Below are positions 21,495 to 32,706 of a stretch of 64,000 nt of DNA, piece by piece. The position numbers and the translations under genes were made by a program. The number at the start of each line of letters is the position of its first letter. Positions within the stretch are counted from its first letter, which is position 1. Source of the DNA: Arcobacter sp. (GTDB lineage: Bacteria; Acidobacteriota; Terriglobia; Bryobacterales; Bryobacteraceae); contig DYJN01000013.1 in assembly GCA_020723085.1 (NCBI GenBank), forward strand, positions 1 to 64,000, written 5' to 3'. Under the pieces are notes generated by a model. That model was not told the DNA's origin. It saw only the letters and a program-made list of their open reading frames with translations, and made no database searches.

Positions 21495-22604
21495 TCACCG
21501 GTCCACCTCGCCCAGCACGATGTCGGTGGTTCCGATGATCGCCACCACGTCCGCTACCAGCGCCCCGCGGCACATCTTGTCGAGCGCCTGCAAGTTCACG
21601 AAGGAAGGCGGCCGGATCCGCACCCGGTACGGCTGCGTCGATCCGTCGCTCACCACGTAATAGCCCAGCTCGCCCTTGGGCGCTTCGATCGAGACGTACG
21701 CCTCGCCCGCCGGCGGCTTGATCACCTTCCCCACCTTCGCCATGATCGGTCCCGGCGGAATCGCCCCCACCGCCTGCCGCACGATCCGCGCGCTCTGCCG
21801 CATCTCCTGCATGCGCACCATGTACCGGTCGTACGTGTCGCCGTTCGCCCGCGTCGGGATCTCGAAATCGTACTTCTCATAGCCCGAATACGGCTGCGCC
21901 TTGCGGATGTCCCACTTCACCCCGGCAGCCCGCAGCATCGGACCCGTCACCCCGTACTCCTTGCAGTCGTCCGCCGTCAGCACCCCCACGCCGGTCAGCC
22001 GCTGCTTCCAGATCCGGTTCCCGGTGAGCAGCTCCTCGTATTCATCGATTCTTTTTTCGAACAGATCGCAGAACTCGAGGCAGTCCTTTTCGAACCCTTC
22101 GTACGTTTCGTATTGCAGGCCGCCAATACGGAATGCGTGCGTCGTCAGCCGCGCCCCGCAGTATTTCTCATAAATGTTCAGGATCCACTCCCGCTCCCGC
22201 ATGCAGTAAAACAGCGGCGTGATCGCCCCGATGTCCAGCGCATGCGTGCCCAGCCACAGCAGGTGGCTTGCGATCCGGTTCAGCTCCGTCAGAATCACCC
22301 GCACCGCCTGCGCCCGCGGCGGCGCCTCCACCCCCAGCAGCTTCTCCACCGCCAGGCAGTAGCCAAGCCCGTTCGACACCGCCGCCACGTAGTCCATCCG
22401 GTCCACATACGGCGCGAACATCTGCCACGTGCGGTTCTCGGCGATCTTCTCCACCCCGCGGTGCAGGTATCCGATCACGCACTCGGTCCCCAGCACCCGC
22501 TCGCCGTCCAGCTTCAGGATCACCCGCAGCACGCCGTGCGTAGACGGGTGCTGCGGACCCATGTTCAGCACCAGCTCGGTTGAATCAAGAAACGTGTCCG
22601 CCAT
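21495..22604 (-). CDS. nuoD: NADH-quinone oxidoreductase subunit D
   Basis: [62 protein letters not shown]. Confidence 0.97.
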   Translation of the reverse strand: MADTFLDSTELVLNMGPQHPSTHGVLRVILKLDGERVLGTECVIGYLHRGVEKIAENRTWQMFAPYVDRMDYVAAVSNGLGYCLAVEKLLGVEAPPRAQAVRVILTELNRIASHLLWLGTHALDIGAITPLFYCMREREWILNIYEKYCGARLTTHAFRIGGLQYETYEGFEKDCLEFCDLFEKRIDEYEELLTGNRIWKQRLTGVGVLTADDCKEYGVTGPMLRAAGVKWDIRKAQPYSGYEKYDFEIPTRANGDTYDRYMVRMQEMRQSARIVRQAVGAIPPGPIMAKVGKVIKPPAGEAYVSIEAPKGELGYYVVSDGSTQPYRVRIRPPSFVNLQALDKMCRGALVADVVAIIGTTDIVLGEVDR

Positions 22605-22606
22605 CG

Positions 22607-23383
22607 CTATTGCCCGCTTTCAATGCCCAGATTTTCCTGCACCCAATGCTGGTCCATCTTCAGAATGCTGTTCTCTTTCCGCAGCGGAAACGTCGCCCAT
22701 TCCTCCGGCAGCAGAATGCGGCGCATGTCCGGATGGCCCTCGAACTCGATGCCGAACATGTCGTACACCTCGCGCTCCAGCCAGTTCGCCGTCAGATGCA
22801 CAGCCGCCGCCGTGCGCGGCTTCCAGCCTTCCGCAATCCGGATCTTCATCCGGATCCGCTCGTTGCGCGCAAAGCTGTACACGATGTAGACGATCTCGAA
22901 CGGCTCCGGCTTCTCCGGCCAGTGCACCGCCGTCACGTCCACCAAATAGTCGAAATCGTGGTTCTCCTTGAGCGACTCCAGAATCGGAATCGCCGCGTCC
23001 GGCTTCGCCACCAGGAAGTTCTGCCCCAGATACGAGCTGAACTCGAGAATCTGATCGCCGAACTCTTCCTTCAGCGCCCGCGTCAACTCGCTCTCCCAGG
23101 GCGTAGCCGCCATCGTGGGAGGAGCCTTGGGAGCAGCCGCCGCCGGCTTCGCTGCGCCTGAGGCTGCGGCGGCAGCGGCGGGTTTTGCCGCAGGCGCAGG
23201 TTTCGGCGCAGGCTGTCCCCCAGCGGCAGCAGCGGCCGGTTTTTCCGGTGGCGGCGCAGCGGGCGCGCCTTCAGCGGCAGGCTTGGCTTCAGCGGGGGCG
23301 GGCTGCTCAGCCCCGGGGGCGGCGGCCGGTTCGCGCGTGGGTTCGGGCGCTCGAGCGCCCTCCGGCTTCGTGTCGTCGGGCAT
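22607..23383 (-). CDS. nuoC: NADH-quinone oxidoreductase subunit C with a roughly 90-aa Ala/Pro/Lys-rich N-terminal extension
   Basis: NuoC core [14 protein letters not shown]...[34 protein letters not shown]-term low-complexity [38 protein letters not shown]... Confidence 0.94.
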   Translation of the reverse strand: MPDDTKPEGARAPEPTREPAAAPGAEQPAPAEAKPAAEGAPAAPPPEKPAAAAAGGQPAPKPAPAAKPAAAAAASGAAKPAAAAPKAPPTMAATPWESELTRALKEEFGDQILEFSSYLGQNFLVAKPDAAIPILESLKENHDFDYLVDVTAVHWPEKPEPFEIVYIVYSFARNERIRMKIRIAEGWKPRTAAAVHLTANWLEREVYDMFGIEFEGHPDMRRILLPEEWATFPLRKENSILKMDQHWVQENLGIESGQ

Positions 23384-23410
23384 CGCAGAATCCTAACTGA
23401 AGTTTCAGGG

Positions 23411-23433
23411 ATATCACGCCCGGAAAATCGGTG

Positions 23434-23437
<4 letters not shown>
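23411..23437 (-). promoter_or_regulatory. Candidate sigma-70-type promoter for the nuo operon
   Basis: Minus strand TTGACA - 15 nt - TGATAT, about 30 bp upstream of the nuoC start and overlapping the stop codon of the EAL gene; spacer slightly short. Confidence 0.4.
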
Positions 23438-25234
<1,797 letters not shown>

Positions 25235-25263
<29 letters not shown>

Positions 25264-26308
25264 ACAGGTCCGCCTCCTCGATCAATGCCTCCGCCTTCGT
25301 CCGCCCCAGCAGCCCCCACATCCACCGGCCCTCCAGCGAAAGCATCACCACGCGCCCGCCGGCCAGCGTCCGGTATTCAAACGGCTCGCCCAGCGCCGCT
25401 TCCAGCCGCTCCCGCACGGCCTCCGCGTTTCCCGGCGCGTCCATCAGCCACAACCGCATCTGCCGCGCCCAGGCGTAAATCCGCCCATCCAGCGCCCGCC
25501 CCGCCACGCGCTCCAATTCAAACGCCGTCATCGCTTCCTCGGCCACCGCTTTGCCATGGCGCGACTCAAGCGCCGGCAGCCGATCGAACACCACCGCCGC
25601 CAGCGCGGTCTCGCCCCCGCGCGCCTCCGCCTCCCGCAGCGCCCGGATCGCCGCCTCCCTCCCACGCCCCTCCGGTTCAGCCGTCCCGCGCCGCTGCCTC
25701 GCTTCTTCGAGCTTGCGCCCCAACGTCTGCGCCTGCGCCGCTGTCTCCGCCCGCTGCGCCTCGCTCGCCGTCCTCAGCGCCTCCGCCGCCTCGTAAACCG
25801 CCGCCCGCATCGCCGGCAGACTCTCCGCCCGCGAGGCGCGCTCCAGCGTCTGCCCAATCCCCGCAAACCGCTCCGCCGCCCGCTCGCCCCCCTCGGTCAG
25901 CGCCAGCACCGCCTGATTGAACGCCGCCAGCAGCCGCTGCATCTCCCGCCGCGCCTGTGCCTCCCGCTGCTCCTGCCCCTCCCTCCACTCAACCGCGCGC
26001 TGCAGAACCTTCTGAAACAACGCATCCCGCGCGCCCGCATCCCGCGCGAGATCCTCCAGGTCCACCCTCCAGTCCGGTTCCTCCCCGGCGCCCAGCCGCT
26101 GCAGAATCGCACCGGCAAACGCCGCACATGACATGGGGCAGTCCCCCTCAGGCCGGCTGCCCGCCTGATCCAGGTACCTGCGCAGTGAGATGAGTTTCAC
26201 GGCTGCTGCCGCTCTCATCGGCGCGCCCGGGCGAAATTTGAGCCGCTGCCGCGCTCCCTGCGGCCGCGGATTCCACCCGGGCGGCATCCTGCGCGCCTCG
26301 TGCCTCAT
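25235..26308 (-). CDS. Coiled-coil protein with C-terminal highly degenerate GGDEF-like domain
   Basis: Long helical region, then LAAVVFDRLPALESRHGKAVAEEAMTAFELERVAGRALDGRIYAWARQMRLWLMDAP, with GGDEF-like spacing but no signature residues; overlaps the start of the EAL gene. Confidence 0.5.
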
Positions 26309-26349
26309 CCAAGCGAATTGCTAACCTGAATTCAGAACGGAGTTGCGCC

Positions 26350-26673
26350 ATGTTCTCTTCCAGAATCATTTTCGTCGCCGCGATGCTCTCGGCCGCAGTT
26401 CCCGCCGCTGCCCAGAAGCCCGCCAACCCGCAGAAGGGCAAAGAGGTCTTCGACCAGTGCGGCGTCTGCCACTCGGCCACGACGGACGAAAAGAAAGTGG
26501 GGCCGTCGCTCAAGGGCCTCTTCAAGAAGGCCAAGATGACCAACGGCCAGAAGCCCACCGAAAGCAACGTCATCGCCATCATCAACAAAGGCAAGGGCAC
26601 GATGCCCGCCTTCGAGGATGTCCTCACCAAGGAGGAGAAGGCGGACCTGCTCGCTTACCTCAAGACCCTCTGA
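26350..26673 (+). CDS. Class I c-type cytochrome, secreted
   Basis: Signal peptide; GKEVFDQCGVCHSATTDEKKVGPSLKGLF...GTMPAFEDVLTKEEKADLLAYLKTL; one CXXCH. Confidence 0.93.
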   Translation: MFSSRIIFVAAMLSAAVPAAAQKPANPQKGKEVFDQCGVCHSATTDEKKVGPSLKGLFKKAKMTNGQKPTESNVIAIINKGKGTMPAFEDVLTKEEKADLLAYLKTL

Positions 26674-26857
26674 CCGGATGGCGCACGGCGCACGGGTACA
26701 AGCCCGGGTGTCGTACGCTCCGGTGTGCCCAAGCCTGGCCCGGACAGCCGCGGACAAACGGTAATGCCGGCGGCCGGCGCCTCGCAGAGAAGTCCAATGC
26801 GCCACGCGCTCCGTCCGGCGCCCGGGCGAGGCGGACTATTCAGAGCCCAGGCTGAAT

Positions 26858-26877
26858 CCGGATCTTGTCCGATCCGG
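26858..26877. repeat. Perfect inverted repeat CCGGATC-N6-GATCCGG in the intergenic region after cytochrome c
   Basis: ccggatcttgtccgatccgg read directly. Confidence 0.7.
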
Positions 26878-27181
26878 GACCGGAGCGCGCCCGGAGAACT
26901 GACGCCAAGGAAGCAATTTCTTCCCCCTTGCGGTCAGGCGCTCGCAAACACGGAGGGGTTTGTGGGCGGAAACGCGATGACCAGTGGGTGACGGCGGACG
27001 GGTCTTCCAGCGATTCCGCAGCGTTTCTGCCGCACGAAATGGTTTTTCCCGCCGCGGCTCGTGTATCATTAGCGGTGGTTTTTTCGGGAACCACGCGCCG
27101 CCTCTTCAGTCTAATTGACTTAAGAACCAGCGGAACTCCATGGAAACCGGTGGTGAAGGCGCGGCGGCAATGGAGTAGGCC

Positions 27182-28939
27182 ATGCACCCGGCAGCACGGC
27201 GAAATCCGGAAGGCAGGAAGCGGGCAGGAGTGCGGGTGGCCATCCTTGCGGGAGGATTTCTATTGTCCGCGGTGGTCCGGACGGCGGCGCAGGAACCCGC
27301 TCGGACGAAGGGCGCAGTGGTAGAGGGTGTCGTCGTCAACGCCCTTACCGGCGAACCTCTCCGGCGCGTGGAGGTTGGGCTGCTGCGATCCGGCGCGCCG
27401 CGGAGCGGCGGCGTGCTGGCGGCGGCTGCGAAGCCCCTGCAGGGGGCGCAGGAGCGGGAACGCGCCAGCGCCAGCGGGCTGTCCGCCTTGACCGGGGCGG
27501 ATGGGAGATTTCTTTTCGAGAATGTGGCGGACGGATTGTACACGGTTCAGGTGCGAAGGCAGGGCATGTTTCCCTGGCGAGGGCGCCAGGGGTTGTCGCC
27601 TTCCCGCATTGAAGTCAAAGGGGGCGTGCCGGTGCGCGGACTGCGCTACGCGTTGGCGCCCTATGCCGTGATCTCAGGCAAGGTGCTCGATGAGGAAGGC
27701 GAGCCGGTGCAGGACGCCGAGGTCATAGCGCACCGCCGCACGTGGTTCCCGGAGCCGCTTCCCTGGTCCCCCAACCGTGGCTCTGCAAGAACCGACGACC
27801 GGGGCGAGTTCCGGCTGCACGGGCTTCCCCCCGGCAAGTACGTTCTTCTGGTCAGGCCGTCCTCTTTTTTTGATCCGATGCCGGGTCTGCCCGGGCGCAC
27901 GGTGTACGCGTCCGCGTCTTATCCCGAGTCGTCCGATTTGAGTCAGGCGCAGCCGATGGAAGTTTCGGCGGGCGAGGAGGTCGCCGGCATTGCCATCCGT
28001 CTGCGGACCGTGCCAGCCCGCTCGATTTCCGGCGCCGTGGTCCTTCCCGACGGGAGTCCCGCCGGGGGATCGTCTGTCTCTGCCAGACCAGTCATCTGGG
28101 ATGGCATTCCTGCCGGAGAGGGCCGGTCACGGCCGGAAGACGCGCCAGGCAAGTTTCGCATCGATGGGCTCGCCCCCGGGCGTTACCGGGTAATCGCGCG
28201 GATGTTCTCGCGGGGCGCCCCCAAAGTGATTCTCCCTGCGGCACGGGAGGTCGACCTGACCGGGGGCGATGCGGAGGGTCTCGAAATCCGGCTTGCGATG
28301 CCCGTAGACGTAAGAGGAAAAGTTGTGATCGAGGGCCCAGGCAGCGAAGCCATGAACGCGCAGTTGAAGAGTCTGCGGGTCTTCATTCGCAACCTGGAGA
28401 CAGGCTCGCTAGGTCCTCCTGTCACGGTCGCGCAGGACGGAGCTTTTCAGGCGGCCTCTCCCGGAACCGGGAAGTCTGTAATCTTTTTCCTCGGCGGGGC
28501 GTTGGACCAGCTCTACGTCGCTGCCATTCAGACCAGCTCCGGCGCCGACGCCAGCGAGGGTCTGGAGGTTACAGAGGGAGGCGCGGAGCAGGTGACGGTC
28601 ATTCTTAGAACAGACGGCGCCCGCCTGACCGCCTCGCGCGCGCCCTCCGGCAAACCGGAGGAGGCATGCACGCCTTACTTTGCCGTGCTCTATGATCCTG
28701 GCCACCGCGGTTCACGGGAGCCGCTGCTGGTACGCAAAGCAGACTTCGGTCTTCCAGCGGTATTTTTCCCTCTCGTCCCGGGCGAGTATGTGATCGGCGG
28801 AGTTTGCGCCAGCGACGTGTCTGGGGGGATAGACGAGGCATTCGTGGGCCGCCTCAGCCGGCAGGGAACGCGGATCCGGCTGAAGCCGGGCGAACAGGCT
28901 TCGGTGGAGCTGAAAGACATCCCGTTCCAGGAGAATTAG
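27182..28939 (+). CDS. Secreted protein with carboxypeptidase-regulatory-like repeats
   Basis: Signal peptide; repeated motifs VVEGVVVNALTGEPLRRVEVGLL, ADGRFLFENVADGLYTVQV, VISGKVLDEEGEPVQDAEV, DRGEFRLHGLPPGKYVLL. Confidence 0.8.
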   Translation: MHPAARRNPEGRKRAGVRVAILAGGFLLSAVVRTAAQEPARTKGAVVEGVVVNALTGEPLRRVEVGLLRSGAPRSGGVLAAAAKPLQGAQERERASASGLSALTGADGRFLFENVADGLYTVQVRRQGMFPWRGRQGLSPSRIEVKGGVPVRGLRYALAPYAVISGKVLDEEGEPVQDAEVIAHRRTWFPEPLPWSPNRGSARTDDRGEFRLHGLPPGKYVLLVRPSSFFDPMPGLPGRTVYASASYPESSDLSQAQPMEVSAGEEVAGIAIRLRTVPARSISGAVVLPDGSPAGGSSVSARPVIWDGIPAGEGRSRPEDAPGKFRIDGLAPGRYRVIARMFSRGAPKVILPAAREVDLTGGDAEGLEIRLAMPVDVRGKVVIEGPGSEAMNAQLKSLRVFIRNLETGSLGPPVTVAQDGAFQAASPGTGKSVIFFLGGALDQLYVAAIQTSSGADASEGLEVTEGGAEQVTVILRTDGARLTASRAPSGKPEEACTPYFAVLYDPGHRGSREPLLVRKADFGLPAVFFPLVPGEYVIGGVCASDVSGGIDEAFVGRLSRQGTRIRLKPGEQASVELKDIPFQEN

Positions 28940-29318
28940 GCATCCAGAACAGAAAGCATCCCGGCAGGTTGCGCAATTCGGGCCCTGCTGAGCGCTCCAC
29001 CGCCTCCCTGTGCGGCATGCTGCCCGGACGGAAACAAGAGACAGCGGAGCGGCGTGGTTGCGGCGGGCGGTACTTGGCCAGAACCTTTCACCCTGCTCCG
29101 GATTTGGAGCTGTCGTTGGGGCAGCTCCCGCGCCGGATTCTGGCGTGCCGGTTCGTAAGTGCTTTGCGCCCCTGGAGGGCTGACGCGTCATCGTCCTGCC
29201 GGACGGTACTGCGCGGCACAGGTGGCGCCGGTGAGTAGCAGCGGCGCCCTCCCAGGAGACTTCGTGATCTGGCGCGCTGGGATCTTGCACTTTGCGGCTC
29301 TGCCGGCTGGTGGTTCCA

Positions 29319-29342
29319 GTATCGGCGTGCGCGCGCCGATAC
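29319..29342. repeat. Perfect 9-bp inverted repeat GTATCGGCG-N6-CGCCGATAC
   Basis: gtatcggcgtgcgcgcgccgatac read directly in a non-coding stretch. Confidence 0.65.
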
Positions 29343-29548
29343 GGCGCTGAACACGGGCGGTCATGGCGGCGCCGGCTGCGATCGGCCGCATTCATAGCCG
29401 AGCCGGGTGAAGCCTTCCCCTGGCGCGATCCGGAAGCCTCATCCTGCTGTGCCAGCCGTTGCGGCAATCCTTCGCGCGTGCCCGCGGATGTCCACTTCTG
29501 CTTGCCTTTACTGGTCCGGGAGGTTCGACAGCGGCGGACTCGGAGGCG

Positions 29549-30538
29549 TCAGTCCCGCGGCGCGTAGTAGCCGCGGCGGACCTGCACGCGGTAATCGCGG
29601 TTCCGGGTTTTCACCTCGATCCGGCGGAAGCCGCCATCGCGCGCCTGATTCGAAGGCGCGTAGGCCGCCGAGTACTGGCTGCGCAGCTCGGTCTGAATCG
29701 TGTCGTAAATGTCGTCGAGCGATTCGCGGCGGCTGACGCGGAAGACGCGTCCGCCGGTTTCTTCGGCCATCCGGCGCATGGCGCCCTCCCCCGACACGTT
29801 GCCGTACTGCCAGGATGTATAGCGCGGGTCTTCAAACAGAATCACGTAGACGATGGCGTCGGATCTGTGGGCCTGCTCGATGGCTTCCTGGAGCTTCACT
29901 CGGCTGCCGACATCGACGCCGTCGGTGATCACGATCAGCGCCTTGCGGCCCACTTCGCCGCGAAGCTGCTCCTTCGCCGCCAGCCAGACGGCATCGTAGA
30001 GCACCGTGCCGCGGCCGCCGCCGGGCAGCGGCAGCGGAGTGCCCGTCGGCGACATGCCGCTGACGCCTGCGTTCAGGCGGAGCCTGTCCAGAGCGCGCGC
30101 CAGAAGCGCGGGCGAGCCGGTATGGTCCTGCAGCAGCTCGGCGTCCACGCCGAAGCTGATCAGGAAGGCCATGTCCTTCTGGCGGAGCACGCGCTCGAAG
30201 AAACGGGCCGACGCCGCGCGCTCGGTCTCGATCAGCGCCTCCTGGCTCCGGCTCACATCCACCAGCAGGCCCAGAGTCAGCGGCTGGTCCGTTTCCCGCG
30301 AGAAGAAGCGGATCTCCTGCCGCTTGCCGTCTTCATACACCGTGAAATCGTCCTTGCCCAGCGTGGAGATGTAGGCGCCCTTGCGGTCCCGGACGCTGAA
30401 GAACAGGTTGACGAGGTTCACCTCGACGCGGATCGCCTGCCCCTCTGGCGGCGGCGCGGGAGCCTGGCTGGAGGGCTGCGCTGCCGCGATCAACGGCGCC
30501 ATCAGGATGGCAAGCGACAGGGCTTTCATGCTCAGCAC
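29549..30538 (-). CDS. VWFA-related Acidobacterial-type domain protein, secreted
   Basis: IRVEVNLVNLFFSVRDRKGAYISTLGKDDFTVYEDGKRQEIRFF; LLVDVSRSQ; ALIVITDGVDVGSRV; RRGYYAPRD terminus. Confidence 0.85.
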   Translation of the reverse strand: MLSMKALSLAILMAPLIAAAQPSSQAPAPPPEGQAIRVEVNLVNLFFSVRDRKGAYISTLGKDDFTVYEDGKRQEIRFFSRETDQPLTLGLLVDVSRSQEALIETERAASARFFERVLRQKDMAFLISFGVDAELLQDHTGSPALLARALDRLRLNAGVSGMSPTGTPLPLPGGGRGTVLYDAVWLAAKEQLRGEVGRKALIVITDGVDVGSRVKLQEAIEQAHRSDAIVYVILFEDPRYTSWQYGNVSGEGAMRRMAEETGGRVFRVSRRESLDDIYDTIQTELRSQYSAAYAPSNQARDGGFRRIEVKTRNRDYRVQVRRGYYAPRD

Positions 30539-31137
30539 GATGGATGCGGTCCGGACGGCGGTTGTTACGCGAAATCCGCGGTCCCGTCAAAGCCCCGGCG
30601 GGGCAGGCAACGGTTGCGGCCGGACTGACGCCCGGCATCCAGCCCGCGGCTTGCGTGCGGGAGGCGCGGCCGGGCGCCCATCCGGCACTGCTGCGGGTGC
30701 AGCGCCGGGGGCGGGGCTCAGCCGGCATCGACGAACGCGGAACCAAGCGGTCCGGCCCGCGATGGATCGGCCCCGCCCGTGTGCAGCCGTCGCCCAGGCG
30801 GGGCGGGGTGCCGAATGGGAAAGGCGGCCGAGGACCGTTCATGGCGGCTCAGCCGGCATCGGTCAGTCCCGCAGGCGAAGCAGTCCAGCGAGGGGCCGCA
30901 GCGGGCGGTCCCCACGCGGCAACCAAGCGGGCGACGGCAAGAGCGCGAACCGAATGTTGAAACCGCCTACAGGCCGCGTTGGAAACCTCCACAGGCAACG
31001 TAACGTACTGGAATCTGGCCACTTACCTGCCCATTCGGGGTTACACGGCTTTTTTCACTGTTGTGATTCGCGACACCGGGCGATGGAGCGCAGGTGGCGC
31101 TCGGTTTGAAAATCAACGAGTTACAGTCATCCTGGCT

Positions 31138-31154
31138 TTGGCACGGCACATGCC
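31138..31154 (+). promoter_or_regulatory. Candidate sigma-54 (RpoN) promoter of the gcvH-like/hybA/hybB/HK/RR operon
   Basis: TTGGCACGGCACATGCC: GG at -24, GC at -12, exact GG-N10-GC spacing; roughly 65 bp upstream of the ATG at 31219; the operon encodes a sigma-54 activator. Confidence 0.7.
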
Positions 31155-31218
31155 TCAGAAAGGGTGCGCGCCGGCCGCGGAATGAAGCCGGCACAGAGTT
31201 CTGAAAAGGAGAAATGTC

Positions 31219-31884
31219 ATGGTCGTCCTACTCGTCATCGTCACTTTCGCGGTTTTCATCGCCATCGATCTGGTGTTGAGCCGCCACCGGGTTCCGATTG
31301 CCGCCGTTGCGGCGCAGGAAGCGGAGAAGGTTGCGGTCGGACAAGAGGTCTTGAGCGGATTCCATATTCCCGCGAACCTGAAGTATCATCCTGGCCACAC
31401 CTGGATGCAGAAGGAGCGTAAGAACGTGCACCGCGTGGGCGCCGATGAACTGGCGGCGGTGCTCGCTGGACCGGTGGACCGCATCGAACTTCCAACGCCG
31501 GGCCAGTGGGTGCGGCAGGGACAGAAGGTGTTCGCTTTCTTCCGCGGCGGAGAAAAGATCGAGATGATCTCGCCGGTCGAAGGCGAAGTCGTGGAAGTGA
31601 ACCGCGAACTGGCCGAAAACCCACGCTTGCTGCTGGAGGATCCGTACGGTCAGGGCTGGCTGATCACGGTGTTCTCGCCTGACGAGGAATCCCCCGCCCG
31701 CAACCTCTTGCCGAGTTCGCTGGTTCCCGCCTGGATCCGCGAGTCCGCTGAAGTCTTCTACAAGTTCCAGCCCCAGTTGGCGGGCGCCACGGCAGCCGAT
31801 GGCGGCAGGGCGTCGAAGGATGCAACGGCCGCGCTGCCGGCGGATCGCTGGAAGGAGGCTGCCCGGCTGCTTCTGCTCAGTTAA
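31219..31884 (+). CDS. Membrane-anchored GcvH-like (glycine cleavage H-fold) protein lacking the canonical lipoyl-lysine
   Basis: N-term TM VVLLVIVTFAVFIAIDLVL; HPGHTWMQKE, FFRGGEKIEMISPVEGEVVEVNRELAENPRLLLEDPYGQGWLITV aligns with the GcvH core. Confidence 0.8.
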   Translation: MVVLLVIVTFAVFIAIDLVLSRHRVPIAAVAAQEAEKVAVGQEVLSGFHIPANLKYHPGHTWMQKERKNVHRVGADELAAVLAGPVDRIELPTPGQWVRQGQKVFAFFRGGEKIEMISPVEGEVVEVNRELAENPRLLLEDPYGQGWLITVFSPDEESPARNLLPSSLVPAWIRESAEVFYKFQPQLAGATAADGGRASKDATAALPADRWKEAARLLLLS

Positions 31885-31962
31885 TGCAGCTTCATTGCTG
31901 AAAATCAGCACAAAAGACCTTAAATTCTGGTATAGAATGAAGCTGGAGGCAGACTGAGCCGC

Positions 31963-32706
31963 ATGGCCCGAGCGATTCTTTTCGACAGCACCCAATGTAT
32001 TGGATGCCGTCAGTGCGAGCAGGCCTGTTCGGAAGGAAAGCATCTCCACTACGACGACAAGATCGCCGCCGAGGAGAAGACGTCCGCGCACAAGCTGACT
32101 GCGATCCGCACTTACGGCGAGCGTTACTCGCGGAAGTTGTGCATGCACTGCCTGGATCCGGCGTGCGTTTCGGTTTGCCCGGTGGCGGCTCTCCAGAAGA
32201 CCGCCGCCGGGCCGGTTGTGTATCTGCCCGAACGCTGCATGGGCTGCCGCTATTGCATGGTGTCCTGCGTGTTCGGAGTGCCCACCTATGAATGGAATTC
32301 CCGCTTGCCGTACATGCGCAAGTGCGATCTGTGCGCGGACCGCGCGCCCAAGAACGAGCCGACGCGCTGCGCGGAGGCCTGCCCGACCGGCGCCACCACA
32401 TTCGGCGACCGCGATCAACTGATCGCCGAAGCCCGCAGGCGGCTCGCCGAAAATCCCGAGAGCTACTATCCGCGCATCTACGGCATCGAGGAAGCCGGCG
32501 GAACTTCGGTGCTGATCCTGTCGGCCGTGCCCTTCGAGCAGATCGGCTATCCGGTGAACGTCGAAAAGACGGCGTTGCCGCAGTACACATGGGCGGCGCT
32601 GAAGCACATTCCCGATGTCGTGGTGATGGGCACGGTGCTGCTCGGCGGCATCCACTGGCTGACGCACCGTAAGGAAGAGGTGGCGCGGAAGGAGGGCAGG
32701 CCATGA
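31963..32706 (+). CDS. HybA/DmsB-type 4Fe-4S ferredoxin subunit with C-terminal TM
   Basis: CIGCRQCEQACS, CMHCLDPACVSVCP, CMGCRYCMVSC, CDLCADR...CAEACP; C-terminal hydrophobic helix. Confidence 0.9.
   Translation: MARAILFDSTQCIGCRQCEQACSEGKHLHYDDKIAAEEKTSAHKLTAIRTYGERYSRKLCMHCLDPACVSVCPVAALQKTAAGPVVYLPERCMGCRYCMVSCVFGVPTYEWNSRLPYMRKCDLCADRAPKNEPTRCAEACPTGATTFGDRDQLIAEARRRLAENPESYYPRIYGIEEAGGTSVLILSAVPFEQIGYPVNVEKTALPQYTWAALKHIPDVVVMGTVLLGGIHWLTHRKEEVARKEGRP

Noticed and set aside
28712-29467. 251-aa minus ORF in the 28.9-29.5 kb gap
   Set aside because: Extends well into the preceding coding gene and has no family-like composition or start context
30381-31109. 242-aa plus ORF before the gcvH-like gene
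   Set aside because: Overlaps the antisense of the VWFA gene and has low-complexity composition; no start context or domain
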